This document shows positions 1 to 8,947 of a stretch of DNA of 64,000 nucleotides, piece by piece. Location: NCBI RefSeq assembly GCF_947497275.1, contig NZ_CANMFS010000003.1, positions 478,399 through 542,398 on the forward strand, written 5' to 3'. Numbering within the stretch: position 1 is the first letter of the stretch; each line of letters begins with the position of its first letter. The notes beneath the pieces were generated by a model, which did not search any database, was not told where the DNA came from, and worked only from the letters and a program-made list of their open reading frames with translations. The DNA comes from an uncultured Sulfitobacter sp. Lineage in GTDB: Bacteria > Pseudomonadota > Alphaproteobacteria > Rhodobacterales > Rhodobacteraceae. The translations under genes and the position numbers were made by a program.

Positions 1-362
1 GCGATCTGTGCCAACTCGGCTTGAACTTCCGGCTGGCGGCGGCGGTATTCGGATTTCACCATGATCGCCCGGCGAGAGCCGTCGGCCATCAGAACACGGA
101 AATCGAAATGATGCGTCGCAGTCTTGCCGTTCGGCTTCACCCATTTGAACGGCACCTGGTTCTCCAGGCCAGCCACATCAGGTCGTGCGATGGTCACCAG
201 AGCCGTGCACAGTTCGGTGTGGCTCTCGATATCCATGGTTCGACCTTCGTCAGGCCCAAATGTGAACTGACCGGTGAAATGTGTGCGGCGACCTTTGGCG
301 ACCTTCCGGGTTGTTTGAATCCGCTCTGGCAACGCAAGTCCGCCATCTGACAAGTAATTCAT
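1..362 (-). CDS. TnsA-like PD-(D/E)xK endonuclease, N-terminal part (runs off left edge)
   Basis: An open frame of 120 codons without a stop enters from the left edge and starts at ATG 362 (MNYLSDGGLALPER). It has the spacing of a TnsA-type endonuclease core: a Glu in 'DIESHTEL' (about residue 46), an Asp in 'HHFDFRV' (about residue 83) and a Lys in 'IMVKSEY' (about residue 101). TnsA proteins are the strand-cleaving partner of TnsB in Tn7-like transposons. By known organisation, tnsB and tnsC homologues would lie to the left, outside the window. The fold assignment rests on motif spacing only; a solitary PD-(D/E)xK protein from another mobile element remains possible. Confidence 0.5.
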   Translation of the reverse strand, partial: MNYLSDGGLALPERIQTTRKVAKGRRTHFTGQFTFGPDEGRTMDIESHTELCTALVTIARPDVAGLENQVPFKWVKPNGKTATHHFDFRVLMADGSRRAIMVKSEYRRRQPEVQAELAQI

Positions 363-1135
363 GCTTTTTCCTTTTGGCATGAGGGTATCGCTCGTCGGAA
401 TTCACTCCGACGCTGCCCGAAGGCGGCGATACCGATTTCTGGTTTTGTTTGTTTGGGCTCCCGAGGATTCAGGCGGCCCTTGCTGCAAGCTTCACATCGG
501 ATGGGCTTGCGTATTTTTGTGGCTTATTCTGTTCCCTTGACCATATCGTTCATCCCCTCTTGGCTGTGGCCTCCCAATCATCGCCGAGTTCCGACGCTGT
601 TGACTGAAAGGTTGGCTGACCGCCTGTTTCACGAAGAAAAATTTGCGTCCCGGTCGGTGTGATCTGCCGGTCAGCCTTCGCTTGAGGACGAGAAACTACC
701 CATTGCGCGCTCCCCAACAACAGCTGATTTTGCGCAAAATAAATTTGCCGAAATCGTTTCCGTCCAAAATAAAATGATCCCAAGGGAACTCTAAAATAAG
801 ATCAAGCTATTGAAATAAATACGGAAATACCCACGCTCACTGAACAGCATCCGAGAGATGAGCCTGCCAAGAAAGTTGTTCTATGGCCAAGTCGACTGGA
901 ATGGCTCCAATCACTCGCTAAGCACGAGATAATTTTACAACACCTCATCCAGAATATCGAAAGCGGTGGAAGGGCCAGGGCACCGATACGGCTGCAAAAC
1001 GATTCGTCAGGGGACGATTTAGCCCGCGGCGAAATCTAACCTTACGATACCCAAAGGCGCTTTCGGTGCCGGAATATCTGCGCCGATGCGCAGGGGGTAA
1101 CTGACCTTGAGCGGTTTTAGCGTCTCGTTTCTCAA
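363..1135. other. gene-poor stretch upstream of the TnsA-like gene
   Basis: No open frame here has convincing coding character on either strand; those present are short and lack recognisable motifs. The part from about 720 to 840 is strikingly A+T-rich and carries an iterated AAAATAA-like motif (separate entry). If the gene at the left edge really is tnsA, its upstream side is where a Tn7-like element end would lie, because tnsABC is transcribed inward from that end. No terminal inverted repeat or target duplication could be identified. Confidence 0.4.
735..824. repeat. iterated A/T-rich motif (four imperfect copies)
   Basis: Copies of an (A)AAATAA core occur at 735-744 (CAAAATAAAT), 765-780 (CAAAATAAAATGATCC), 792-807 (TAAAATAAGATCAAGC) and 812-824 (GAAATAAATACGG). 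Starts are about 20-30 bases apart. Copies two and three share an extended AAAATAA(A)-x-GATC pattern. They could be protein-binding sites at a transposon end or simply an A+T-rich promoter region. Confidence 0.3.
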
Positions 1136-1650
1136 TCACGACATTCCGATCTTTGGAGATCGAAATGACAAAGACCGCACGCGTGCTGACTTGTCGCCGG
1201 TTTGCAGCCATCCAAAGCTTGTTTGGAAACTCGTCTCGGTCAGGGATACATGCGCTTGCAGCGGTGGCCGCAATTCCAAAGCCTTTGGATCGCGCGCTAA
1301 CTCATAGATACGTAGCAAGTGCCAATGCTCCCGCCGTTCCTCTGCGACCTCCAGTTCGTTTCGGGAGGTATGAGAAGGCGTAAGCTCCCACCCGTCGGCC
1401 GTTTTAACTTCGATCAGGCGATCATGCCCCTCCGGTGTGACGCTGGCAATGTGGCAGCCCATCCCATCGCCGTCTCCAGCGCACCCGCTCCGCGAGGTCA
1501 TTCCGACCGTACTGGCTTAAAGTCACCCGCTCCTCACCGGCATATCCGAGCGCAGGGTTCCGTTCATCCCGGCCGGCGGCATCGAACCGTCGGGCGATGC
1601 GCTGCATATGCTCCAACTCATCCGGAGGTGGCGCATCTACGAAGGTTCGG
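1136..1650 (-). pseudogene. DUF3883-domain (PD-(D/E)xK-like) protein, frameshifted remnant
   Basis: Two minus-strand frames together give the C-terminal part of a DUF3883 protein. The upstream frame (about 1650 to 1477) reads FVDAPPPDELEHMQ...IARRFDAAGRD...GYAGEERV...AERVRW. The downstream frame (about 1475 to 1136) reads GDGDGMGCHIASVTPEG, then DRLIEVKT, SRNELEVAEE and VSLTETSFQTSFG. The frame changes near 1475, where a few codons between ERVRW and GDGDG seem to have been lost, leaving a net shift. The end also differs from the usual terminus after TSF. DUF3883 domains carry a nuclease-like IEVKT motif and occur in restriction and NACHT-type defence proteins. The N-terminal half was not found. 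A sequencing error could mimic the shift, but the missing codons argue for real decay. Confidence 0.65.
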
Positions 1651-1987
1651 TGCGACACCAATGAAGAGCGGCGCAGCCTCAGCCTGAGGCCTGATAAAGT
1701 ACGAACAACGAACTGCGCGGCAGGCACACAGTGTGATCGCAGCCCAAACCAAATTTTGGCAACCCCAAAGGCGCGGCGTATCCATCTCGAACGGCGGAGC
1801 TGCAGTTCGCTGCGAGCAGTACAAATGGCGGCTCTTGATCGATAGATTTCCATGCAAGGTGTAGCGCACGATCTCGTGTTCGAGTATTGGGGGGAACTGG
1901 AATTGACACTGGTTGAGCTCGCGGTGGTCGGTATACTGGAGCTCGATAATCCAATGCTCTACCAAGATATTTTAAGTAAGAAATGTT
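1651..1987. other. no gene recognised; decayed upstream part and 5' region of the OLD gene
   Basis: Overlapping short frames on the minus strand have no recognisable motifs and are probably decayed sequence belonging to the DUF3883 remnant. The last 60 bases are A+T-rich and must hold the promoter of the plus-strand OLD gene; no clear -35/-10 pair could be fixed. Confidence 0.35.
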
Positions 1988-3691
1988 ATGAAAATAAGAA
2001 CACTGAAGGTTGAGAAATTTCGCGCTGTAAGACATTCTGAAATTGAACTGAGTCAAGAAACCGCATTTGTTGGCCAAAACAGCGCGGGAAAGTCGTCTCT
2101 ATTGAGAGCATTGAACGCATTTTTTAATTTTCCGGAAGAAAAGCGCGCCTTCGTGGAGGGCCGGCATGCATTCCATAAAACAACCACGGCAACGATAACC
2201 ATTGGGTTCTCAAACGTTCCAGAGGACTGTGATCTACCTCGCCAAACGATAGGGGGGGAGGAAATCCGGGCACGTTTGAAGTATCGCAAGTCGGATGTTT
2301 GGCAAATTTGTGACAATGGCACTTGGGTGACTGCGCCTGGCGATATGCATCAGAAATTGTCGGAGCATATTCGATATGTTTACATCCCGATGAGGCGCGA
2401 TCATGAAGTTTCTGGGTGGAGTGATACAGGTTTGCTCAAATCTGTCGTAAGTGCATGGCTTGAGCAACACACCCAAAACAGAGACACTATAAGCCCAAAG
2501 GTTACCGAAGTGAGCACCGCGATCCAGCGGCAAGCTTTCAAAAAACTCAGCAAGCAGATCCGCAGAGTCACGCCTCTGAACGGCAAATTTTCATTTTCCC
2601 TGGAATATGACCCTGCGCCGAACTACTCATTATTTCTCCAGGACCTTGTACTTCGCGTTTCTGAGGGTGACACCACCGTTGACTTGCAGGATTGCGGAAG
2701 TGGCACCCAGAGCATGACCGCATTTGGATTGTATTCTTACCTCGCCGAGTTACAGGGCAACACATACGTTCTTGGAATCGAAGAGCCCGAGCAAAACCTT
2801 CATCCACATGCGCAACGAGAGCTGCTCCAAAACTTGCGGAAATTGCCTCTTCAGGTTTTGTTCACGACCCACTCTACGGTAATGGTCGATGAACTGGACC
2901 ATGAGGAAGTAGTCCTATGTCGACGTACATCTTCCACGACAAGAGGCGTTGAAGTGACGACAACGCAGATAAAAAGTGCGTTCTGGGCAGGTCAAGGCTT
3001 TGACCGAGAACGGTATTATCTCTTCCACCGGCAGCGTAATTCAGACTTCTTTTTTGCAAACCATATTGTTCTTGTGGAGAGTCCAATTGACGGCGAGGTG
3101 ATCAAATATATACTCTCGGAAGAAGGCATAGATCAGTCTGCTTTCGCTGTTTCCATTTACAGCGTGGGGGGCGTCAAATCTTTACCGTACGCATTCATGC
3201 TTCTTCGTGAATTAGGTATGAGCTTTTCAATAGTAGTCGATAAAGACTACTTCATGCCCTACCTTAACAACGAACGAAAACAAAGCTTGAACCCAGCAGG
3301 CTTCCCTAAGTACCGCAAAGAACTAAAGGGCGATTCACTCCTGAATATAATGCTGCCTGATCCTGCTGACCAAGCGGATTTACTGGAGAAATTCCATTCT
3401 AATCATTCGCGGGCCATGGAGGTTTTGGACGCGATTGGTGTCTATTGTTTCCGTTGGGCGATGGAGATTGACTTAGTTGCATCCAACACTGCAGAGGGAC
3501 TCATATATCATCAATTGAATATCCCGCCCGGTCAACAGAATACTCTTGAGCTCTTGTCCAACCGGGGGAAATCATTGAAGCGGCTTGAGACCGTGTTGTC
3601 CGTACTGAGGCAACTACCCAAGAGAAATTACCCGCATTCCTACGCTCGCATTCGCAAAAGCCTCCCAAAAGTGATAAAACAAGCGATCTAA
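1988..3691 (+). CDS. OLD-family ATP-dependent nuclease (AAA ATPase + TOPRIM)
   Basis: This 567-residue protein has an ABC/SMC-like ATPase domain followed by a TOPRIM nuclease domain. The P-loop is GQNSAGKS (residues 29-36), a signature-like segment DCGSGTQ lies near 235, Walker B is VLGIEEPEQNLHP near 260, and LFTTHS follows near 290. In the TOPRIM domain, VLVESPIDGE near 360 supplies the Glu and VVDKDYF near 416 the Asp-x-Asp. OLD nucleases (P2 Old, GajA) act in phage exclusion. No UvrD-like GajB partner lies next to it, so it looks like a stand-alone (class 1) OLD protein. The start is ATG 1988; the ribosome site is weak. Codon use is more A+T-rich than in the core genes, in keeping with transfer. 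Confidence 0.85.
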   Translation: MKIRTLKVEKFRAVRHSEIELSQETAFVGQNSAGKSSLLRALNAFFNFPEEKRAFVEGRHAFHKTTTATITIGFSNVPEDCDLPRQTIGGEEIRARLKYRKSDVWQICDNGTWVTAPGDMHQKLSEHIRYVYIPMRRDHEVSGWSDTGLLKSVVSAWLEQHTQNRDTISPKVTEVSTAIQRQAFKKLSKQIRRVTPLNGKFSFSLEYDPAPNYSLFLQDLVLRVSEGDTTVDLQDCGSGTQSMTAFGLYSYLAELQGNTYVLGIEEPEQNLHPHAQRELLQNLRKLPLQVLFTTHSTVMVDELDHEEVVLCRRTSSTTRGVEVTTTQIKSAFWAGQGFDRERYYLFHRQRNSDFFFANHIVLVESPIDGEVIKYILSEEGIDQSAFAVSIYSVGGVKSLPYAFMLLRELGMSFSIVVDKDYFMPYLNNERKQSLNPAGFPKYRKELKGDSLLNIMLPDPADQADLLEKFHSNHSRAMEVLDAIGVYCFRWAMEIDLVASNTAEGLIYHQLNIPPGQQNTLELLSNRGKSLKRLETVLSVLRQLPKRNYPHSYARIRKSLPKVIKQAI

Positions 3692-3988
3692 GGGCGACCT
3701 GCCGCGTGAAAGTTGCTGAATATCATGTAAGCCTGAAGATGTTTTCGGACCCGGGCAATCGTCGACTATGGGCCGTTCAAGATAGTGATCAGAGACGGAA
3801 ATGGCGCAATTTCTGCACTATGCGCATTTCCACGTGAGGGGCAGAAGGGACGCATTCTCTGCCCCATTCCCATTCCATCTGGATGTAAACGCTTTATGAA
3901 TTACTCTTGGCGATCTGTTGGATAGAAGCGCTGCAGTATGCCCCTCAGGGCCCATCAACACATAAGATTTTGAATACGAATTTTTTTG
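3692..3988. other. intergenic region between convergent OLD and GmrSD genes
   Basis: About 300 bases between two converging genes with no convincing open frame. The only structure seen is the hairpin at 3838-3865 (separate entry) and a weaker imperfect repeat around 3800-3830. Confidence 0.5.
3838..3865. terminator. perfect 8-bp hairpin between convergent genes
   Basis: GGGGCAGA (3838-3845) and TCTGCCCC (3858-3865) form a perfect stem with a 12-base loop. It sits between converging genes, where a shared terminator is expected, but no clear T-run follows on either strand, so its termination role is uncertain. Confidence 0.4.
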
Positions 3989-5725
3989 TCATTCGCTTTT
4001 CCACCACTTCTTGAAAGTGTCTTTCAGGCGCCAGTCTTTAGCCAAACGCTTCAACAGTGCTTTTCTGCGCCCTTCTACATCCTCTGGCCTCCAAGAACAG
4101 AATTCACGGACTTCATTGGTCAAAGTGAATGGACTTGTGTCATCGGCGGCAAAATACTTGGTCTTCTTCTTGTCAAAATCGTAATTTCTGGCAGCCGAGT
4201 TTTTCCGAAAATTCAAAAGAACAAGGTTGCCAATAGTATGCAGCCAAATGCTGTGATCTTCCCCGTCAGCATACCACTCTGCCCACTGGGAGCCCTCTTC
4301 CAAGGTTTGTGGACAAACATGCTCCACTGAAATGGTCGGGAAATCGTAATTTGCAGACCCATCGTGAGATGCCTGCTCGAGCCGCAATAGAAGGGGTTTG
4401 ACGACCCGTGTAGCTAAGTAAACATCCCCATCAAGCGCATTGAACAGCGCAAATACTTCATCTTGGGTCAACTCCAACCCTGTCGAGCGCTCCTTTGCGC
4501 CTGCCCGGAGTTTGCGTTCGACTGGCGGCTCCAACATGTCGAGAACATCCGCATAGCGGCTCATCCGGGCATTTACGTCAGCGCGGACCATGAACAAGTA
4601 ATATGCCAGCCGCTCAAGCTCGAAGACGAAGTCTGCAACATCGTCTTTGTTGCCGGTACTGCTCTGCTGAAGGCAAAGAAGAAGTGGCGGCAGCCAATCC
4701 TTGTTATCCAAGCGATCGAGAGAGCGCACAAGGTCAGCAGTTTTATGGCTAAAACGGCTCCTTAGCTCTGCATCGTCCATAGACAGCAAGAATGCGTCCG
4801 CGAACGGTTCGAGAACCGTGTCCATAAATTTCACAGGATCATCACGAAAAATAGAGACTTGTTCGGGGAATCCGTTCTCGAGCGCTGACCGTGGCTTATC
4901 TCGCTCAAAGATCATCCGAATGTGCGTGAATAGATCGCTGAACTTACCGCGTTCAAGGCTGACTTCGACGTCTTCCCACCGCTGAGAAAGGTTGTCTTCC
5001 TTGTCCTCGCCAGCACGTTCCAGAAGGTCAGCCTTCAAAATATCTGTGGCAGACAAATCCATGCCGCGCGCGTTTAGAACCGTGAAAATTCGGCGGGCGG
5101 CTGTTTGCGTTGGCACCTCAACGACAACCAAATAACAACTCTGCAGAAGAAACTTCAAAAGCGCGCTGCGCGTCTCCTCCCCCATATCTTCCAGCTTGCG
5201 GCGGACGGTCCCTGCGTTCTGAATGATACGGGCCTTGGCACCCGACAGCCCGTCAATCGCGGGTAGGTTGTCAGTTGCGCCGCCAGCCTGAACGTGTTTC
5301 TCAAAATATGCCTGATCCTTCTGACGCAATTGAAGTCGGAGTGCTTCGGGGATGCCTTCATCTTCATTGGCCACCTGCTTGACGTATTTTTCGCGGTTGG
5401 CCTGCTTTACAGCGTCTTCGGTCAAGTCGCGGATCACGCTGAACAGGATCGTCAGCGTGGTCAAACGCTGCTGTCCGTCCACAACACGCGAGTCCGGGCT
5501 GCCATGTTTTTTTACCAGAACAATACTGCCGAGAAAGTAGAACCCACCTGACTTTGAGGTCGGTGCCATGGCATCAGTTAGGTCGGCCAACAACTCTTCA
5601 ACCTGCGTCGTTTCCCATGCGTAGGGGCGCTGGTAGGCGGGGATCGTAAAGGCGTAGTCCTTGGAAAAAACGTCCGAAATCTTCTTGTGGGCAGCTTCAA
5701 TCCGAAGCTGTGAGGCATCGTTCAT
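3989..5725 (-). CDS. GmrSD-like DUF262/DUF1524 nuclease (type IV restriction-like)
   Basis: This 578-residue protein has an N-terminal DUF262 domain with YQRPYAW (residues 31-37) and VVDGQQRLTTL (DGQQR at 83-87), the ParB-like nucleotide-handling motif. A helical middle follows, then a C-terminal DUF1524 His-Me-finger-like nuclease region with EHVCPQT (about 465) and IGNLVLL (about 495). Single-chain GmrSD proteins cut modified (for example glucosylated) phage DNA using NTP; that target is known for the family and not shown here. The start ATG 5725 is preceded by AGAGGA. The gene is divergent from the methyltransferase cassette and convergent with the OLD nuclease, so it has its own promoter in 5726-6242. 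Confidence 0.85.
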   Translation of the reverse strand: MNDASQLRIEAAHKKISDVFSKDYAFTIPAYQRPYAWETTQVEELLADLTDAMAPTSKSGGFYFLGSIVLVKKHGSPDSRVVDGQQRLTTLTILFSVIRDLTEDAVKQANREKYVKQVANEDEGIPEALRLQLRQKDQAYFEKHVQAGGATDNLPAIDGLSGAKARIIQNAGTVRRKLEDMGEETRSALLKFLLQSCYLVVVEVPTQTAARRIFTVLNARGMDLSATDILKADLLERAGEDKEDNLSQRWEDVEVSLERGKFSDLFTHIRMIFERDKPRSALENGFPEQVSIFRDDPVKFMDTVLEPFADAFLLSMDDAELRSRFSHKTADLVRSLDRLDNKDWLPPLLLCLQQSSTGNKDDVADFVFELERLAYYLFMVRADVNARMSRYADVLDMLEPPVERKLRAGAKERSTGLELTQDEVFALFNALDGDVYLATRVVKPLLLRLEQASHDGSANYDFPTISVEHVCPQTLEEGSQWAEWYADGEDHSIWLHTIGNLVLLNFRKNSAARNYDFDKKKTKYFAADDTSPFTLTNEVREFCSWRPEDVEGRRKALLKRLAKDWRLKDTFKKWWKSE

Positions 5726-6242
5726 CTCTTTTCCTCTAAATTAATAAAACGCGTTTGTGGTATAACTGTTACTATTGGTTTCTTGGTGAAAGCGTCGATG
5801 GAATCTGGCACAATTGCGGCCAGTTCCTCTGTTCCCCCGTATATTCTCTAAATGGTAACTCCTCAGATCCGCCCCATAGTTTGCAGCGCTATTTGACTAC
5901 TACATTTGTAGTCCAGTCATACAATACATGAATGTCTGCTCTGGCGACGAGATCTTGGATGAAAAAATGGCTGGCTAAAGGCCGCTTCGGGCCGTTCGCG
6001 TCGATCGTCTCAAGGGGCAGGAAAGGAAATTTCGCTGCGGCAGAGCCTAAGGTCAGCAGTACGCAGTAAGCTGCCGCTCAGTCTGACATCTGCGCAATCG
6101 CACAAATTCTAAGGAAGGTCATTCGGCCCCGGCTACGTATGACCATCTACGCCAATTAGTGTTTATTCACCCACCCGAGCCTTTTTGGTGGATTCGTTGA
6201 TTGGCGTCTTCTACCAATAGGATAATTACGCCGAGGCCCTTG
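5726..6242. other. divergent intergenic region, GmrSD gene and methyltransferase cassette
   Basis: About 517 bases between divergent defence genes without a credible open frame. Promoters for both directions must lie here. The GmrSD-proximal part (5735-5790) and the middle (5880-5940) are A+T-rich. A perfect inverted repeat sits at 5895-5913 (separate entry). No regulator gene is encoded between the two systems. Confidence 0.5.
5895..5913. promoter_or_regulatory. inverted repeat, possible operator
   Basis: GACTAC (5895-5900) and GTAGTC (5908-5913) are perfect arms around a 7-base spacer. An inner palindrome, ACTACA-TT-TGTAGT, spans 5899-5912. It lies in A+T-rich DNA between divergent genes, about 180 bases from the GmrSD start and 330 from the methyltransferase start, which fits a dimeric repressor site. 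The binding protein is unknown. Confidence 0.35.
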
Positions 6243-8945
6243 ATGAACCCTACTGAAATTTATGACGCATTGGCGGAGATTGCCGCCGAACCTTTTGACG
6301 CCACCGAATTTCCCTTCGCCTTTGCTGCCGCCACTGATGGCGCTAAGGCAGCGATCTCCAAGCTGCGGAGCGGGTCGACCAACAGGTCCGACCTTCCCGG
6401 CGGCGTGCTGTTCGGCAAGAAGTTCCATTTCGCCCCCGCGCTGGCCGGGATGACCGATGTCACGCTGGACCAACTGCGCAACTCGAAGAAGACCAAGACC
6501 TCGAAGCCGGCGATCCTGATCGCAACGGATGGCGAGATGATCTCGGCAGAGCATCTGGCCTCGGGCGACACACTGCACTGCCGTTTCGATGAGCTTGGCG
6601 ACCACTTCGGCTTCTTCCTGCCCGCCGCAGGCAAGGAGCGCTACCGCGCAGTCGAAGAAAACCCCGTCGACGTCAAGGCGACCGGCAAGCTCGCTCGGCT
6701 CTATGACGCACTGACCAAAGCCAACCCAGACTGGGGCAGCAATGAGCGTCGGCACGAGATGAACCAGCTGATGATGCGGCTGATCTTCTGCATGTTCGCC
6801 GAAGACGTCGGTATCTTCCCCGACAACCAGTTCTCGCGCCTGCTGTTCACCCATGCGGGCGACAAAGGCGAGGAAGCGCGCGAAACTATCATCGCGGCCT
6901 TCCATGCGATGAACCGGGCGAAAGACCAACGCGAGGGCCTGCCTGCCTGGACGGGCGAGCTGGAATACGTCAACGGCGGGCTCTTTGCGGGCACCATCGA
7001 CGCGCCGCGCTTTGATGCCGTGGCCTTCCGCTATCTGCGCGAGGCCTGCGATCTTAACTGGCGCGAGATCAACCCGGACATTTTCGGCTCGATGATCCAG
7101 TCGGTTGCGGACCCGAAGCAGCGCTCGGAACTGGGGATGCACTACACCTCCGTGCCGAACATCATGAAGGTGATCGGGCCGCTTTTCCTTGATGATCTGG
7201 ATGCCGAGATCCACAAGGCATGGGATCGCGCCAAAGGGCTGCAACAGGTACTGGACCGGATGTCGCGCATCCGGGTGTTCGACCCGGCCTGTGGCTCGGG
7301 CAACTTCCTTGTTGTTTCTTACCGTGAACTGCGGGCACGCGAGACGCGCATCCTGCGGCGGCTGGAAGAGCTGAACGGCCCCGGCTCGCTGACCATGTTC
7401 TCGGCCATCCCGATCAGCCATTTCTACGGGATCGAAATCGCGGATTTTGCCGCCGAGACCGCCAAGCTGGCGCTGTTCATCGCCGAGTATCAGGCAAACG
7501 CCAGCTTTGCCGAGGTCTTTGGGCACCGCCCCGCAGCGCTGCCGCTTAAAGATGCAGCGCAAATTTGCAACGACAATTCTCTACAAATCGATTGGACTTT
7601 GGTTTGCCCGCCACCCATTGAAGGGGAGGAAGTGTTTATCGCTGGAAATCCGCCATTTGCAGGTGCAAAGAACCAGACCCCAGAACAGAAGAAAGATCGA
7701 GCCGGAGTCTTTGAGGCTCGCAAGATTAAAGGATACAAAACCCTTGATCTCGTTTCCACATGGTTCATTTTGGCAAATGACTATTTATCTCGCGGTCAAA
7801 ATTCAAAGTTTGCCTTGGTCGCTACAAGCTCAATTACGCAGGGCCGACAGGTGCCTGCTCTGTGGCCATACATCCTCAAAAAAAACCAGATTTTCTTTGC
7901 CCATCGCCCCTTCAAATGGCGAAACAATGCATCTTCTAACGCTGCGGTCGATTGCGTCATTATAGGGGTTGAGAATTCTACAGGAGCGAAATCCGTAAGG
8001 CTATTCGACTCCGACACTGCGAGCGAATGTAGAATAATCAACGGATATTTAGTGGATGGGCCGCTCCTCTACGTCTCTCAAAGAGGCCATTCGATGTTTG
8101 GGCTTCCGCAGATGATTTACGGTTCTATGCCGAATGATGGAGGGGCACTAATTCTTGATGAAGCTGACAAATCCGAATTAATAGACTCCTTCCCGAGGGC
8201 TGAGCGATTAATTCGTCCACTTGTTGGCACTACAGAACTGATCGATTCAAGCAAAAGATACTGCCTCTGGATAGAAGATACAGATTTGAGCGAAGCTGAG
8301 GATATTCCGGACATTTCTCGACGGATAAGAGCGTCCCGCCAGCATCGCCTTGATAGCAAAAATCCTGAAACCATTGAAAGGGCTGCAACTGCCCACCAGT
8401 TTTGGCACATTGGAGGCGTCTCCAAAACAGGCTCTATCGTCGTTGCAAGCGCCTCTTCGGAGCGACGCGAAGTGTTGCCCTGCGACTACCTGACGCCAGA
8501 TGTTATTGCATCAAACCTGTGCTTTGTTATTCACGATGGTCCATATTGGGCGCTCTCTTTGATAATGTCGCGTCTCCATCTAACGTGGATTGCTGCAATC
8601 TGCGGAAAGCTTGAAGCACGCTATCGGTACTCCAGTTCGCTCGGCTGGCATACCTTCCCGGTGCCAAAATTCACCGACGAGCAACTGGAGGCGCTCTCGG
8701 CTTCGGCCCGCAAGATCCTGCGCTGCCGTTATTCCCACTACCCGGCTACGATTGCCCAGCTCTATGATCCGGACAAGATGCCCGACGACCTGCGCGCTGT
8801 GCATCGGGAAAACGACGAACTGCTGGAGACGATGTATATCGGCCGCCCCTTCCGCAATGACACCGAACGGCTGGAGAAGCTCTTCAAGCTCTACGCTGCC
8901 AAGGTGAAATCGCTGGAAGCCGCGCCAAAGAACAAGAGGGCCTGA
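6243..8945 (+). CDS. MmeI-like class I SAM-dependent DNA methyltransferase
   Basis: A 900-residue predicted adenine-type DNA methyltransferase. SAM motif I is DPACGSG (residues 347-353) and the catalytic motif IV is NPPF (469-472), preceded by an MmeI-like N-terminal and helical spacer region and followed by a probable target-recognition domain (about 600-790) and C-terminal helices. I see no PD-(D/E)xK nuclease motif at the N-terminus, unlike true type IIL MmeI enzymes, so cleavage probably comes from the downstream genes. ATG 6243 is chosen over an upstream TTG (6201) because GAGG stands at 6233-6236. The helicase gene starts 3 bases after the stop. Bases about 7555-8635 are clearly more A+T-rich than the ends of the gene. 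Confidence 0.85.
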   Translation: MNPTEIYDALAEIAAEPFDATEFPFAFAAATDGAKAAISKLRSGSTNRSDLPGGVLFGKKFHFAPALAGMTDVTLDQLRNSKKTKTSKPAILIATDGEMISAEHLASGDTLHCRFDELGDHFGFFLPAAGKERYRAVEENPVDVKATGKLARLYDALTKANPDWGSNERRHEMNQLMMRLIFCMFAEDVGIFPDNQFSRLLFTHAGDKGEEARETIIAAFHAMNRAKDQREGLPAWTGELEYVNGGLFAGTIDAPRFDAVAFRYLREACDLNWREINPDIFGSMIQSVADPKQRSELGMHYTSVPNIMKVIGPLFLDDLDAEIHKAWDRAKGLQQVLDRMSRIRVFDPACGSGNFLVVSYRELRARETRILRRLEELNGPGSLTMFSAIPISHFYGIEIADFAAETAKLALFIAEYQANASFAEVFGHRPAALPLKDAAQICNDNSLQIDWTLVCPPPIEGEEVFIAGNPPFAGAKNQTPEQKKDRAGVFEARKIKGYKTLDLVSTWFILANDYLSRGQNSKFALVATSSITQGRQVPALWPYILKKNQIFFAHRPFKWRNNASSNAAVDCVIIGVENSTGAKSVRLFDSDTASECRIINGYLVDGPLLYVSQRGHSMFGLPQMIYGSMPNDGGALILDEADKSELIDSFPRAERLIRPLVGTTELIDSSKRYCLWIEDTDLSEAEDIPDISRRIRASRQHRLDSKNPETIERAATAHQFWHIGGVSKTGSIVVASASSERREVLPCDYLTPDVIASNLCFVIHDGPYWALSLIMSRLHLTWIAAICGKLEARYRYSSSLGWHTFPVPKFTDEQLEALSASARKILRCRYSHYPATIAQLYDPDKMPDDLRAVHRENDELLETMYIGRPFRNDTERLEKLFKLYAAKVKSLEAAPKNKRA

Positions 8946-8947
8946 CA

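Noticed and set aside
550..783. 77-codon minus-strand frame
   Set aside because: No ribosome site and no recognisable motif; it lies partly in the A+T-rich repeat region.
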